Position numbers and translations under genes: made by a program
Source: an uncultured Lachnospiraceae bacterium
Lineage (GTDB): Bacteria; Bacillota; Clostridia; Lachnospirales; Lachnospiraceae
Assembly: GCA_937920345.1 (NCBI GenBank)
Contig: CALGVA010000074.1
Span: 34,218 to 98,217, forward strand
Length of the DNA stretch: 64,000 bases
Reading direction: 5' to 3'
Notes under the pieces: model-generated
Seen by the model: the letters and a program-made list of their open reading frames with translations, nothing else
What the model was told of the DNA's origin: nothing
Database searches by the model: none
Shown here: piece after piece, positions 44,032-52,242 of the stretch
How positions within the stretch are numbered: position 1 is the stretch's first letter
Layout: each line of letters opens with the position of its first letter

Positions 44032-44844
44032 ATGTCAGTTGCAGAAGAGATCAGAGAAGAACAGCGCAAGGCGCTCAGTACCATGAGCACAAAGGAAAAA
44101 TTCGCATATTTCTGGGATTATTACAAGGTACACGTCCTTGTGTCTGTCGTCGTCATTGCGATGGCTGCCACTTTTATCTATCAATATATCACCAACAAAG
44201 ATTACGGCTTCTATGCCACACTTGTCAACGCCACACTCACTGACCAGAACCATGAGCTGTCCGGGGAATGGACGACACAGTTTCAGGAATATGCCGGCAT
44301 CGATCCCCAAGAATATCAGGTTTACATCGATACTTCCGTTGTGCTGTCCCAGGACACGAGCACCCAGTACTCTATCTCTAATGAAGAGAAAATGTTTGCC
44401 ATGGTACAGGTCGGCGCCATCAACGCTATTGTCGCTGAAACGGAAACTTTTGAAAAATACGCCCAGTTTGAATATTTCTACAATCTGGAAAGTATCCTGA
44501 CCCCGGAACAAATTGAGAAGTACCGCCCTTATTTCTACTATACTGATGCCGCAACTTTCGATACCGGCAACGACGATACCTACTACGACGCTGCTATGCG
44601 AAAAGATCCCGGCGCGCTGACGATCGACCACCGCAGTCCTTCCGGTATGGAACAGCCCGTCGCCGCAGGCATCATCCTCACTGCGGACAACAGGCTCGCA
44701 GATGCGGGATATTACGCCTATCTGGCAGACAGTGAATACGACTATCAGGGATATCCCTCGGAGGCGGTGCTGGGGATTCCGGTATCCTGTGAGGAACCGG
44801 AACTTGCGATCCGCTTCTTAGAATTCTTGCAATTAGGAGAGTAA
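44032..44844 (+). CDS. Membrane-anchored extracytoplasmic protein of unknown function
   Basis: The 270-residue protein has a cytosolic head of about 35 residues (SVAEEIREEQRKALSTMSTKEKFAYFWDYYKVH), one TM (about 37-54) and an outside domain of about 215 residues rich in Tyr, Asp, Glu and Thr. The head looks like that of a conserved Lachnospiraceae family, but I cannot name it. A textbook sigma-A promoter lies upstream; the ribosome site is distant (GGAGTG 14 bases before the ATG). Its 3' end overlaps the convergent gatB by 12 bases. It may bind a ligand outside the cell; this is only suggested by topology. Confidence 0.75.
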   Translation: MSVAEEIREEQRKALSTMSTKEKFAYFWDYYKVHVLVSVVVIAMAATFIYQYITNKDYGFYATLVNATLTDQNHELSGEWTTQFQEYAGIDPQEYQVYIDTSVVLSQDTSTQYSISNEEKMFAMVQVGAINAIVAETETFEKYAQFEYFYNLESILTPEQIEKYRPYFYYTDAATFDTGNDDTYYDAAMRKDPGALTIDHRSPSGMEQPVAAGIILTADNRLADAGYYAYLADSEYDYQGYPSEAVLGIPVSCEEPELAIRFLEFLQLGE

Positions 44845-46272
44845 CTCCTTCAGCATCTGGTTCACCATGCCGGGATCGGCCTTGCCTTTCATAGCCTTCA
44901 TGGTCTGCCCCACCAGGAATCCTATGGCTTTCTCCTTGCCGTTATGATAATCCTCCACGGACTGCGGATTTGCGGCTATGACCTCCTCAACGGTTTTGCG
45001 CAGTGCCCCCTCGTCATTGACTGTCTTTAATCCCTTTTCCTCCACATACTGTTCGGGATCTATATTTTCCTCAAACATCACTTCGAACACTTCCTTCGCC
45101 ACGGAGCTGTTGATTGCCTTAGCATCCGTAAGTGAGATCAGCTTCGCAAGGTTCTCCGGTGAAAAGCGCAGATCGGACGCGTCCGTCTCCTTCTCTTTCA
45201 TCAGACGCAGCGTCTCGCCCATAAGCCAGTTGGAAACCTTCTTGGGCTGATTGCAGATTGCTGTCGCCGCCTCAAAAAGATCCGCCAGGTGTTTGTCGCC
45301 GGTGATGATCTCGATATCATAGTCAGGAATGTCAAACGCTTCCTTGTAACGTATCATCTTCTCGGTGCGAAACTCCGGCTGTCTCTCTCTGATCTGTGCC
45401 AGCATCTCATCGCTCACAGCGATCGGCACCAGGTCCGGGTCCGGGAAATAGCGGTAATCCTGCGCATCCTCCTTGCTTCGCATGGCATAGGACTCTCCCT
45501 TCGTATCATCCCATCTCCTCGTCTCCTGCACCACCTTCTCACCGGACTCGATCAAGTCGATCTGCCGCTCCGTCTCACCGGCAATGGCTCTGGAAATCGC
45601 CTTAAAAGAATTAAGGTTCTTCATCTCGGTTCTGGTGCCGAATGCCACGGCGCCTGCTTCCCTCACAGACAGGTTCACATCGGCGCGCATGGAACCTTCC
45701 TGCAGCTTGCAGTCCGATGCGCCCAGATACTGGATAATCAGCCGCAGTTTCTCCAGATAGGCAATCACTTCCTCCGCACTGCGCATATCCGGCTCGGACA
45801 CGATCTCAATCAGCGGCACGCCGGAACGGTTGTAGTCCACCAGCGAACAGTCCTCCCACTCATCATGGATCAGCTTGCCGGCATCCTCCTCCATATGAAT
45901 CTCATGAATGCCCACGGTCTTCCTGCCACCCGCTTCCGTCTCGATCTCCACGCCGCCGTTTCTGCAGATGGGCAGATACAGCTGGGATATCTGATAGTTC
46001 TGCGGGTTATCGGGATAGAAATAATTTTTCCTGTCAAATCTGGCGTACCGGGTGATCTCACAGTCCGTCGCCAGTCCTACCGCAATGGCATATTCCAGCA
46101 CCTGTTTATTCAACACCGGCAGAGAACCGGGCATCCCCGTGCAAACCGGGCAGGTCTGGGTATTCGGCTCCGCGCCGAAGGCCGTGGAACAGCCGCAGAA
46201 TATTTTGGTCTTCGTGGCAAGTTCCACGTGCACTTCCAGACCGATGACTGTTTCGTACTGTTTCCTACTCAT
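44833..46272 (-). CDS. gatB: Asp-tRNA(Asn)/Glu-tRNA(Gln) amidotransferase subunit B
   Basis: The 479-residue subunit holds the kinase site that activates misacylated tRNA. Visible blocks are the start YETVIGLEVHVEL, the zinc-type cysteines in CGCS and CPVCTGMPGSLP, and DYNRSGVPLIEIVSEPD; the C-terminal YqeY-like tail ends VGQTMKAMKGKADP. AGGAGGGAC nine bases before the ATG fixes the start, which overlaps the end of gatA by eight bases. It is the last gene of the aspS-gatC-gatA-gatB operon. Confidence 0.96.
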   Translation of the reverse strand: MSRKQYETVIGLEVHVELATKTKIFCGCSTAFGAEPNTQTCPVCTGMPGSLPVLNKQVLEYAIAVGLATDCEITRYARFDRKNYFYPDNPQNYQISQLYLPICRNGGVEIETEAGGRKTVGIHEIHMEEDAGKLIHDEWEDCSLVDYNRSGVPLIEIVSEPDMRSAEEVIAYLEKLRLIIQYLGASDCKLQEGSMRADVNLSVREAGAVAFGTRTEMKNLNSFKAISRAIAGETERQIDLIESGEKVVQETRRWDDTKGESYAMRSKEDAQDYRYFPDPDLVPIAVSDEMLAQIRERQPEFRTEKMIRYKEAFDIPDYDIEIITGDKHLADLFEAATAICNQPKKVSNWLMGETLRLMKEKETDASDLRFSPENLAKLISLTDAKAINSSVAKEVFEVMFEENIDPEQYVEEKGLKTVNDEGALRKTVEEVIAANPQSVEDYHNGKEKAIGFLVGQTMKAMKGKADPGMVNQMLKELLS

Positions 46273-47797
46273 AACATTGTCCCTCCTGTCCTGTCCGGCA
46301 CATTCCTGTTTCGCCCTGTCCGGTATGATCCGCTCCTGCCGGCTCCCGGTCCATTCGGAACGGGCCCCTGATCTTCTCATAAGTGTACGCCGTCTGAATC
46401 AGTTTCTTTTCCTGAAAACAGTCTCCGATCAGCTGCAGTCCGATGGGAAGCCCGTTCTTATCTTTGCCGCAGGGCAGGCTGATTCCCGGCAGTCCCGCCA
46501 GATTCACAGCTATGGTGTAAATGTCGCCCAGATACATTTTGATCGGATCGGACAGGCTCGCCCCAAGCTTCGGAGCCGTCGTGGGCGCCACCGGTCCCAG
46601 AATCACATCATATTTGGCAAAAGCCTGATCAAAAGCCTTCTTGATCAGTGCCTTCACCCGAAGCGCTTTCAGATAATAAGCGTCATAATAGCCGGAACTT
46701 AGCACGAAAGAGCCCAGCATAATACGCCGTTTGACTTCCTCGCCAAAGCCCTCGGAACGGGATTTCTTATACATATTATGGAGTCCGTTATAGTCTTCGG
46801 CACGGTAACCGTATTTAATGCCGTCAAACCTTTCCAGATTCGAACTGGCCTCCGCGGCTGCAATGGTATAATAGGCCGGAATCGCATATTCCACAAGACT
46901 CAAGTCAAAATGCTCTGTCACCGCACCCTTTTTCTCCAGTTCTTCCGCCGCCCGCAGTACCGCCGCCTTCACTTCCTCATCCAGGCCGTCTCCAAAGTAA
47001 TCATTGGGAATCCCGATGCGCATGCCCTTCACATCATCCACCAGCGCGGAAGTAAAATCCGTATCTGTTCTTGCCACGGAAGTGGAATCCTTCTCATCGT
47101 GAGAAGCAATCGCCTCAAGCACCGCAGCGCAGTCCATCACGTCCTTCGTCAGCGGTCCGATCTGATCCAGAGAAGAACCGTAAGCAATCAGCCCGTAACG
47201 GGACACCGTGCCGTAGGTCGGCTTCATCCCCACCGTTCCGCAGTAGGATGCCGGCTGTCTGATGGAACCACCGGTATCGGAGCCAAGCGCATAAATACAC
47301 TCTCCCGCGGCCACTGCAGCCGCGGAGCCGCCGGAAGACCCGCCCGGCACATGCTCTGTGTTCCAGGGATTTCTGGTCACACCGTAGGCGGATGTTTCCG
47401 TCGTGGAACCCATGGCAAACTCATCCATGTTGGTCTTGCCCAGGATCACCGCGCCCGCTCTCTGCAGATTCAACACTGCCTCCGCCGTGTAGGCGGGTAC
47501 AAAATTACAAAGTATTCTGGAAGAGCATGTGGTGAGCAGCCCAGCCGTACACATATTATCTTTGACCGCCACCGGCACGCCGGCTAACGGGCCTGTCAGT
47601 TCCCCCGATTCAATCTTCGCCTGCACCGCTTCCGCCTGTTTCAGGGCACCTTCTCTGTCCACAGTCACATAACAGTTGTAAATCCGGTCCTGTTCTTCTA
47701 TGCGGGCAAGCATGGCCTCAGCCGCCTCCACGGCAGTGGTCTTTCCCGCCCTGATCGCGGCAGAGAGTTCTGTCGCTGTCATTTCTGTAATATTCAT
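46265..47797 (-). CDS. gatA: Asp-tRNA(Asn)/Glu-tRNA(Gln) amidotransferase subunit A
   Basis: The 510-residue amidase subunit releases ammonia from glutamine for transamidation. The Ser-cisSer-Lys triad is visible: Lys in VAVKDNM, cis-Ser in PGGSSGGSAAAV and the nucleophile in GSDTGGSIRQPAS. The last 25 residues (after REPAGADHTGQ) are longer and lower in complexity than in most GatA proteins and run into gatB, with which it overlaps by eight bases. It ends with TAG. It is preceded by the two-hairpin element between gatC and gatA. Confidence 0.96.
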   Translation of the reverse strand: MNITEMTATELSAAIRAGKTTAVEAAEAMLARIEEQDRIYNCYVTVDREGALKQAEAVQAKIESGELTGPLAGVPVAVKDNMCTAGLLTTCSSRILCNFVPAYTAEAVLNLQRAGAVILGKTNMDEFAMGSTTETSAYGVTRNPWNTEHVPGGSSGGSAAAVAAGECIYALGSDTGGSIRQPASYCGTVGMKPTYGTVSRYGLIAYGSSLDQIGPLTKDVMDCAAVLEAIASHDEKDSTSVARTDTDFTSALVDDVKGMRIGIPNDYFGDGLDEEVKAAVLRAAEELEKKGAVTEHFDLSLVEYAIPAYYTIAAAEASSNLERFDGIKYGYRAEDYNGLHNMYKKSRSEGFGEEVKRRIMLGSFVLSSGYYDAYYLKALRVKALIKKAFDQAFAKYDVILGPVAPTTAPKLGASLSDPIKMYLGDIYTIAVNLAGLPGISLPCGKDKNGLPIGLQLIGDCFQEKKLIQTAYTYEKIRGPFRMDREPAGADHTGQGETGMCRTGQEGQCYE

Positions 47798-47866
47798 AGG
47801 GAGTCATTCTCCTTTCTTATATTCCGAGAACGTATTGTTAAACTGCAAAATCTAAAAACAGTGCGC

Positions 47867-47931
47867 AGAATGCTCGTATTCAGGGCATTCTCTTGCGTGA
47901 GACTCAGTTGCGAAACAACTTTCGTCTCACG
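47867..47931 (-). repeat. Two-hairpin intergenic element, copy 3 (gatC-gatA)
   Basis: Hairpin A is AGAATGC / GCATTCT (47867-47891). Hairpin B is CGTGAGAC / GTCTCACG (47896-47931) with inner GTTG / CAAC. It starts directly after the gatC stop. The architecture is that of copies 1 and 2, but the hairpin B sequence has diverged. Confidence 0.6.
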
Positions 47932-48225
47932 TTATTCAAACGTCCGCGGCACCATAAACATCCCGTCCTTCTGTTCCGGCGCATTGGCTAACAGTTGCTC
48001 ACGGGTGTCGCCGTTTTTCACAACATCTTCTCTGAACACATTCTGTACCGGAAATACATGGGACATCGGTTCCACATCCGTGGTATCCAGTTCTCCCAGC
48101 TTGTCGATATAGTCCAGCATACGCCCCATGTCCGACTTCGCCTGTTCCTTTTCCCCGCCGGACAATTCCAGCTTCGCCAGAATGCCCACATATTCAATTG
48201 TCTCGTCGCTGATGATATTTGCCAT
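47932..48225 (-). CDS. gatC: Asp-tRNA(Asn)/Glu-tRNA(Gln) amidotransferase subunit C
   Basis: The 97-residue protein wraps and stabilises GatA-GatB. It has the GatC pattern: ISDETIEYVGILAKLEL, then DMGRMLDYIDKLGELDTTDVEP, and the conserved end VVKNGDTREQLLANAPE with a final MFMVPRTFE. It starts 14 bases after aspS, and the operon order aspS-gatC-gatA-gatB suggests that AspRS and the amidotransferase act together in forming Asn-tRNA. Confidence 0.95.
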   Translation of the reverse strand: MANIISDETIEYVGILAKLELSGGEKEQAKSDMGRMLDYIDKLGELDTTDVEPMSHVFPVQNVFREDVVKNGDTREQLLANAPEQKDGMFMVPRTFE

Positions 48226-48239
48226 GATCTCTGTCCTCT

Positions 48240-49991
48240 CTAACTTCTGATCTTAATATGCACTTCCCGGAGCTGCTGCTCCGTCACATCATTCGGCGCG
48301 CCGCACATCAGGTCCTGTGCCGACCCGCTCATCGGGAAAGCGATGACCTCCCTGATGTTCTCCTCGTTCCTAAGCAGCATGATCATCCGGTCTACCCCCG
48401 GCGCCATGCCCGCATGGGGCGGTGCACCAAACTGGAATGCATTGTAGAGTGCGCCGAATTTGTTTTTCAGAGTTTCCTCATCATAACCCGCAATCTCAAA
48501 TGCTTTCACCATAATATCCATATCATGATTGCGGACCGCCCCGGAAGATAACTCCACGCCGTTACACACGATATCGTACTGATACGCCAGAATCTCCAGC
48601 GGGTCCATGGTGGTAAGCGCCTCCAGACCGCCCTGCGGCATGGAAAAAGGGTTGTGGGTAAAGCCGATCTGTTTCGTATCCGGGTCAAGCTCAAACATCG
48701 GAAAATCGTTGATATAGCAGAAACGATAGGCATTTTTCTCTATCAGTTCAAGCTTCTGCCCTAATTCCGTGCGAATCTGCCCCGCATAATATGCCGCCCG
48801 CTCCTCTTTGTCGGCAATGAAGAAAATCGTATCTCTCGCCGCCAGTCCTGCAAGCTCCGCCAGCTCACTTTTCTTATCTTCCGGTATAAATTTGTCGATC
48901 GGTCCTTTGTAGCTCATATCTTCTGCCACTTCCAGGTAACCCAGACCGCCCATGCCCATATCGGTGGCAAATTTCAACAGTTTCTCATGAAATCCTTTGG
49001 ACATGTCTGCATGCACCTTGATGGCACGAACTGTCCTGCCATGGAAGGGTTTAAAAGAACATACCTGGAAAAATCCCGTCAGATCAATGATCCGCAGCGG
49101 GTTACGCAAATCCGGTTTATCCGTGCCAAACTCCAGCATAGCCTGCTTGTAGCTGATCACCGGATAAGGCGCTTTCGTAACCGCATACCCTTCCGGCGCA
49201 AATTTCTCAAACGTGGCGGAAAGCACTTCCTCCCCTGTGCGGAACACATCCTCCTGTGTGGCGAAGCTCATCTCAAAGTCAAGCTGATAAAATTCCCCCG
49301 GCGAACGGTCAGCTCTGGCGTCTTCATCCCTGAAGCATGGAGCGATCTGAAAATATTTATCAAAGCCTGACACCATCAGAAGCTGTTTATACTGCTGCGG
49401 CGCCTGCGGCAGCGCATAGAATTTACCCTTATATTTTCTGGACGGCACAATATAATCTCTGGCGCCTTCCGGGGAAGAAGCGCACAGAATCGGCGTCTGG
49501 ATCTCCAAAAATCCCATCTCCGTCATTTTTTCCCGCAGATAGGCAATGACCCTGGAGCGGAACACGATGTTGTCCTTCACCTTCTGGTTCCGCAGGTCCA
49601 GATAACGATATTTTAAGCGAACGTCCTCCCTCGTCTCCTTAGATGTCATAATTTCAAAAGGAAGCTGTTTGTAGACTCTGCCCAGCACGTCAACCTTGTG
49701 CGCTTCCAATTCAATGGTACCGGTGGGAATCCTGGGATTATATGTCTCCTCATCCCTGTGCTCGATCAGCCCTTCGATGGACACGCTCATCTCTCTGGAA
49801 AGCCCGTCCAGCAGCGTGGTGTCCCGCATAACGACCTGCAGCACGCCGTACATATCACGCAAGTCCACGAAAGACACGCCGCCATGATCCCTGATGTTCT
49901 CGATCCAGCCCGCCACGCGGATGTCTTTGCCGATATCGCCCTCACTGATCTGTTGTAAAGTTACGTCTCTGTAGATGTTTTTGATTGTCAT
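48240..49991 (-). CDS. aspS: Aspartyl-tRNA synthetase
   Basis: The 583-residue bacterial-type class II synthetase has an N-terminal OB fold (anticodon binding), motif 2 around FRDEDARADRSPGEFYQLD, a GAD-type insert and motif 3 in APPHAGMAPGVDRMIMLL. With GatCAB encoded directly downstream it is probably non-discriminating, charging both tRNA-Asp and tRNA-Asn; this is inference from the operon. The start MTIKNIYRDV has AAGGGAG nine bases upstream. The longer frame to 50093 reads through the repeat element and was rejected. It ends with TAG. A T-box leader upstream controls it. Confidence 0.95.
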   Translation of the reverse strand: MTIKNIYRDVTLQQISEGDIGKDIRVAGWIENIRDHGGVSFVDLRDMYGVLQVVMRDTTLLDGLSREMSVSIEGLIEHRDEETYNPRIPTGTIELEAHKVDVLGRVYKQLPFEIMTSKETREDVRLKYRYLDLRNQKVKDNIVFRSRVIAYLREKMTEMGFLEIQTPILCASSPEGARDYIVPSRKYKGKFYALPQAPQQYKQLLMVSGFDKYFQIAPCFRDEDARADRSPGEFYQLDFEMSFATQEDVFRTGEEVLSATFEKFAPEGYAVTKAPYPVISYKQAMLEFGTDKPDLRNPLRIIDLTGFFQVCSFKPFHGRTVRAIKVHADMSKGFHEKLLKFATDMGMGGLGYLEVAEDMSYKGPIDKFIPEDKKSELAELAGLAARDTIFFIADKEERAAYYAGQIRTELGQKLELIEKNAYRFCYINDFPMFELDPDTKQIGFTHNPFSMPQGGLEALTTMDPLEILAYQYDIVCNGVELSSGAVRNHDMDIMVKAFEIAGYDEETLKNKFGALYNAFQFGAPPHAGMAPGVDRMIMLLRNEENIREVIAFPMSGSAQDLMCGAPNDVTEQQLREVHIKIRS

Positions 49992-50055
49992 AATTCTGGT
50001 CTCCCTTCGCATGTTACTTTTGACTGTGCTGCCGGGACTCTTTGCGATTAAGCAA

Positions 50056-50126
50056 TGCTCGTCATAAGACTTTCTCCTCATGCGCTCATGCAAGCATGGC
50101 GCCTGTTCCGCAAGTCTTCTGACTCT
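50056..50126 (-). repeat. 71 bp direct repeat, copy proximal to aspS
   Basis: It is almost the same as 50172-50242 (about two differences in 71), in direct orientation, and contains a CATGC...GCATG palindrome and outer AAGACTT / AAGTCTT pairing. It lies between the T-box terminator and aspS. Confidence 0.8.
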
Positions 50127-50171
50127 TTGCCATTAAGCAGACTCGTAATACTTCGTATTCCTCGTTCGCGT

Positions 50172-50242
50172 TGCTCGTCATAAGACTTTCTTCTCATGCG
50201 CTCATGCGAGCATGGCGCCTGTTCCGCAAGTCTTCTGACTCT
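50172..50242 (-). repeat. 71 bp direct repeat, copy proximal to the T-box terminator
   Basis: This is the partner of 50056-50126, separated by 45 bases. The palindromic core CATGCTCGCATGAGCGCATG could fold. The repeats follow the terminator T-run by about ten bases and extend the aspS leader. Confidence 0.8.
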
Positions 50243-50253
50243 GCTTAATCGCG

Positions 50254-50580
50254 CAAAAAAGTCCCGGAACACATTTTTGCATTCCGGGACGGATAGTTAT
50301 AATTATCCGCGGTACCACCCGCATTGATAAGCCGACACCTCCAACAAGGTGTTTCTTCGCCTTACCCACTCTCAGCACTTAACGCGTGCAAACGGATCAC
50401 CCTAGTGTACTTTTATCACTTGTGCCGCATATAACTCTTTGCTTCGCACAGTCTGAGAAAATACAATTCAGATAACCTGCTCCGGAGTGTTCCCGTTCCC
50501 TGCCTTTCACAAACAGCGCTCTCAGTCGGTGACGCCGTATTCCTGTCGCTTCCCGCAAGGTGAGTCTCCTTCACCGCATT
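50254..50580 (-). promoter_or_regulatory. T-box leader of the aspS-gatCAB operon
   Basis: On the minus strand the T-box core GGGTGGTACCGCG (50308-50320) is followed by a strong terminator, GTCCCGGAATGC / GTTCCGGGAC (50261-50290), and TTTTTT. A 5' stem GGTGAAGGAGACTCACC (50559-50575) and a long stem I region precede it. Uncharged tRNA should favour the antiterminator. The specifier codon (expected Asp or Asn) was not resolved by eye. Confidence 0.9.
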
Positions 50581-50657
50581 TTCAAATATATTTTGTATAT
50601 ATCACAAAAATAATCAAAGCACAACCTTTGTATCTAAAAAAATACAATCCGCTTATC

Positions 50658-51455
50658 TCAAAACAACTCGTCCAGCAAAATATAGTATCTTATTTTCTCC
50701 CAGTCCGGCGCTATCCCCAGTTCCCGAAACAACAGCAGATCGTCTGATCCTGCATATGACCTGCCGTGATATCTCCCGCTGTAATTATGGGACAGACTAC
50801 GGTAGCACAATGCAATGTCGCACCATCGATCTGCTATCCCCGCTCTGCCAAGATCAATATATCCGCTCACTGCACCACCGGTTCCAAACACATTCGGAAG
50901 GCAGTAATCGCCATGGGACAGGACAGGTTCTTCCTCCGGCATATTCTGGTACAGCCACTTTAGAAGATCCACAGGATCCCTGAAACCGGCTTCACCGAAA
51001 GTATCCGGCTCCACATTGTCCAGATCAACCAGGCCATTTTCAACATTATATTCCGCCTGTTTCAGTTTGCGTAACAGCCTCTGGTCGGAAGGACAGTCTG
51101 AAACGTCGATGCTCCACAGCTTCTTAAGCCCGTCGGCCAGCATTTTACACTGCATGTCCGGTGCCAGCATATATGCCTCGTCACACGCCATCCGCCCTGC
51201 ACATTTGCTCATCAAAAGACAGGATCTGCCATCCGATACTTCATAGGCATATACTGTCGGAACCGGAAGTCTGCCGTGCAGGTAAATCATCATACGGTGC
51301 TCATTTTCCGCTTCCCACGTGTGCTCTGAGACCTTTAATATCTTTTCTTTAAAAATGTATACAGAAGATTCAGACATGCCGGTCTCGTCTGTCCGGAAAG
51401 ATTCATCTGCTATCAGTCTGCGTATCTTCTCAGGTAAAATTATTTTAGTATTCAT
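50658..51455 (-). CDS. APH(3')-family aminoglycoside phosphotransferase-like protein
   Basis: The 265-residue kinase-fold protein has the APH signature LSHGDYCLPNVF, with the catalytic Asp, followed by SGYIDLGRAGIADRWCDIALC, which contains the Mg-binding IDLGR motif. The last residues, YYILLDELF, match the C-terminal end of APH(3') enzymes, and the size is right. These enzymes inactivate kanamycin-type drugs by 3'-phosphorylation. The sequence differs from the common mobile aphA genes I can recall, so resistance is plausible but not shown. It is next to other accessory genes and has no mobile element at its borders. The ATG at 51455 has AAGGAAG nine bases upstream; a GTG at 51461 is an alternative. 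Confidence 0.85.
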   Translation of the reverse strand: MNTKIILPEKIRRLIADESFRTDETGMSESSVYIFKEKILKVSEHTWEAENEHRMMIYLHGRLPVPTVYAYEVSDGRSCLLMSKCAGRMACDEAYMLAPDMQCKMLADGLKKLWSIDVSDCPSDQRLLRKLKQAEYNVENGLVDLDNVEPDTFGEAGFRDPVDLLKWLYQNMPEEEPVLSHGDYCLPNVFGTGGAVSGYIDLGRAGIADRWCDIALCYRSLSHNYSGRYHGRSYAGSDDLLLFRELGIAPDWEKIRYYILLDELF

Positions 51456-51556
51456 CTCCACACGCTTCCTTCATAGGGCAACATCCGGTATCCCTGCTAT
51501 GTCTCCCTCCGCCGCTTAGTTCTATGCGGAGAATACCGCTCTGACGCTGTTCAGGT

Positions 51557-52102
51557 CTATACAGAAAACGCCGCCTTACAGTTCTTCCTGTGCGCTTTCA
51601 GTTTCTTGACCGCCCAATTATAGTGACTCGATGTATTGGAAACAAAATAGGAACCAAGCGTACTGCCGCCTACCCATTGATAGACTCCCTTCGTGAACAG
51701 TTCCTCATTCGTAAAGCCTTCCGCCAGTTCCATAACTTGTTTATGGGAATCTGCCAGCATTCCTTTTGCATCCTCCAGCGCAGTGTTCTGATGTTTTTTC
51801 CAGAAAAACTCATTCATCATGCCATAAGTCTTCCATGTATAAGGCTTCGGGAGAAAAGACTGCTTCTCACCGTTTAAGTTCGCTGCAATCCAATGGATCG
51901 TGAGCTGATGCCACTCATAAAGGTGTATCAGCACATCCCGCAGGTTTTTGTCCCGTTTCCAGTGCGCCTCTTTCTTCGTATCGTCAAATGCAAACGGCAT
52001 TGACATCTCCTGCTCCGTCATAGATGCGATAAACTGGTTCAGTTCTTCATAGCCTGCCGCTGCCGCGCTTAATAAATCTGTCTTTGATGTAGGTCTGCCC
52101 AT
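51557..52102 (-). CDS. ClbS/DfsB-family four-helix bundle protein
   Basis: The 181-residue protein fits the ClbS/DfsB family: MGRPTSKTDLLSAA at the start, NLRDVLIHLYEWHQL with the family's conserved helix, and a C-terminal TSSHYNWAVKKLKAH. ClbS protects colibactin producers by hydrolysing the toxin, but most family members have unknown substrates. It belongs to the DinB-like fold. GGAG about nine bases before the ATG at 52102 sets the start. It sits between the APH-like kinase and the Rpn-type nuclease, in the same direction, in an accessory patch. Confidence 0.88.
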   Translation of the reverse strand: MGRPTSKTDLLSAAAAGYEELNQFIASMTEQEMSMPFAFDDTKKEAHWKRDKNLRDVLIHLYEWHQLTIHWIAANLNGEKQSFLPKPYTWKTYGMMNEFFWKKHQNTALEDAKGMLADSHKQVMELAEGFTNEELFTKGVYQWVGGSTLGSYFVSNTSSHYNWAVKKLKAHRKNCKAAFSV

Positions 52103-52242
52103 ATCTGTTCTCTCCTTTAACCCTGCCACATTGTATGTTACCCCTGTTCCAACCCATATACCTGCCGCTCACTGTAAGAGAATGCCGGCTTTGAATTGTA
52201 ACTTCTATCGAATAATAGCAGATATAAGCTGACATCAGTATG

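Noticed and set aside
45289..46371. 360-codon plus-strand frame over gatB
   Set aside because: Antisense to a complete, motif-bearing gatB.
50078..50272. 64-codon frame between the T-box and aspS
   Set aside because: It lies within the 71-bp direct repeats and the T-box terminator end; the repeated peptide is a by-product of the repeat.
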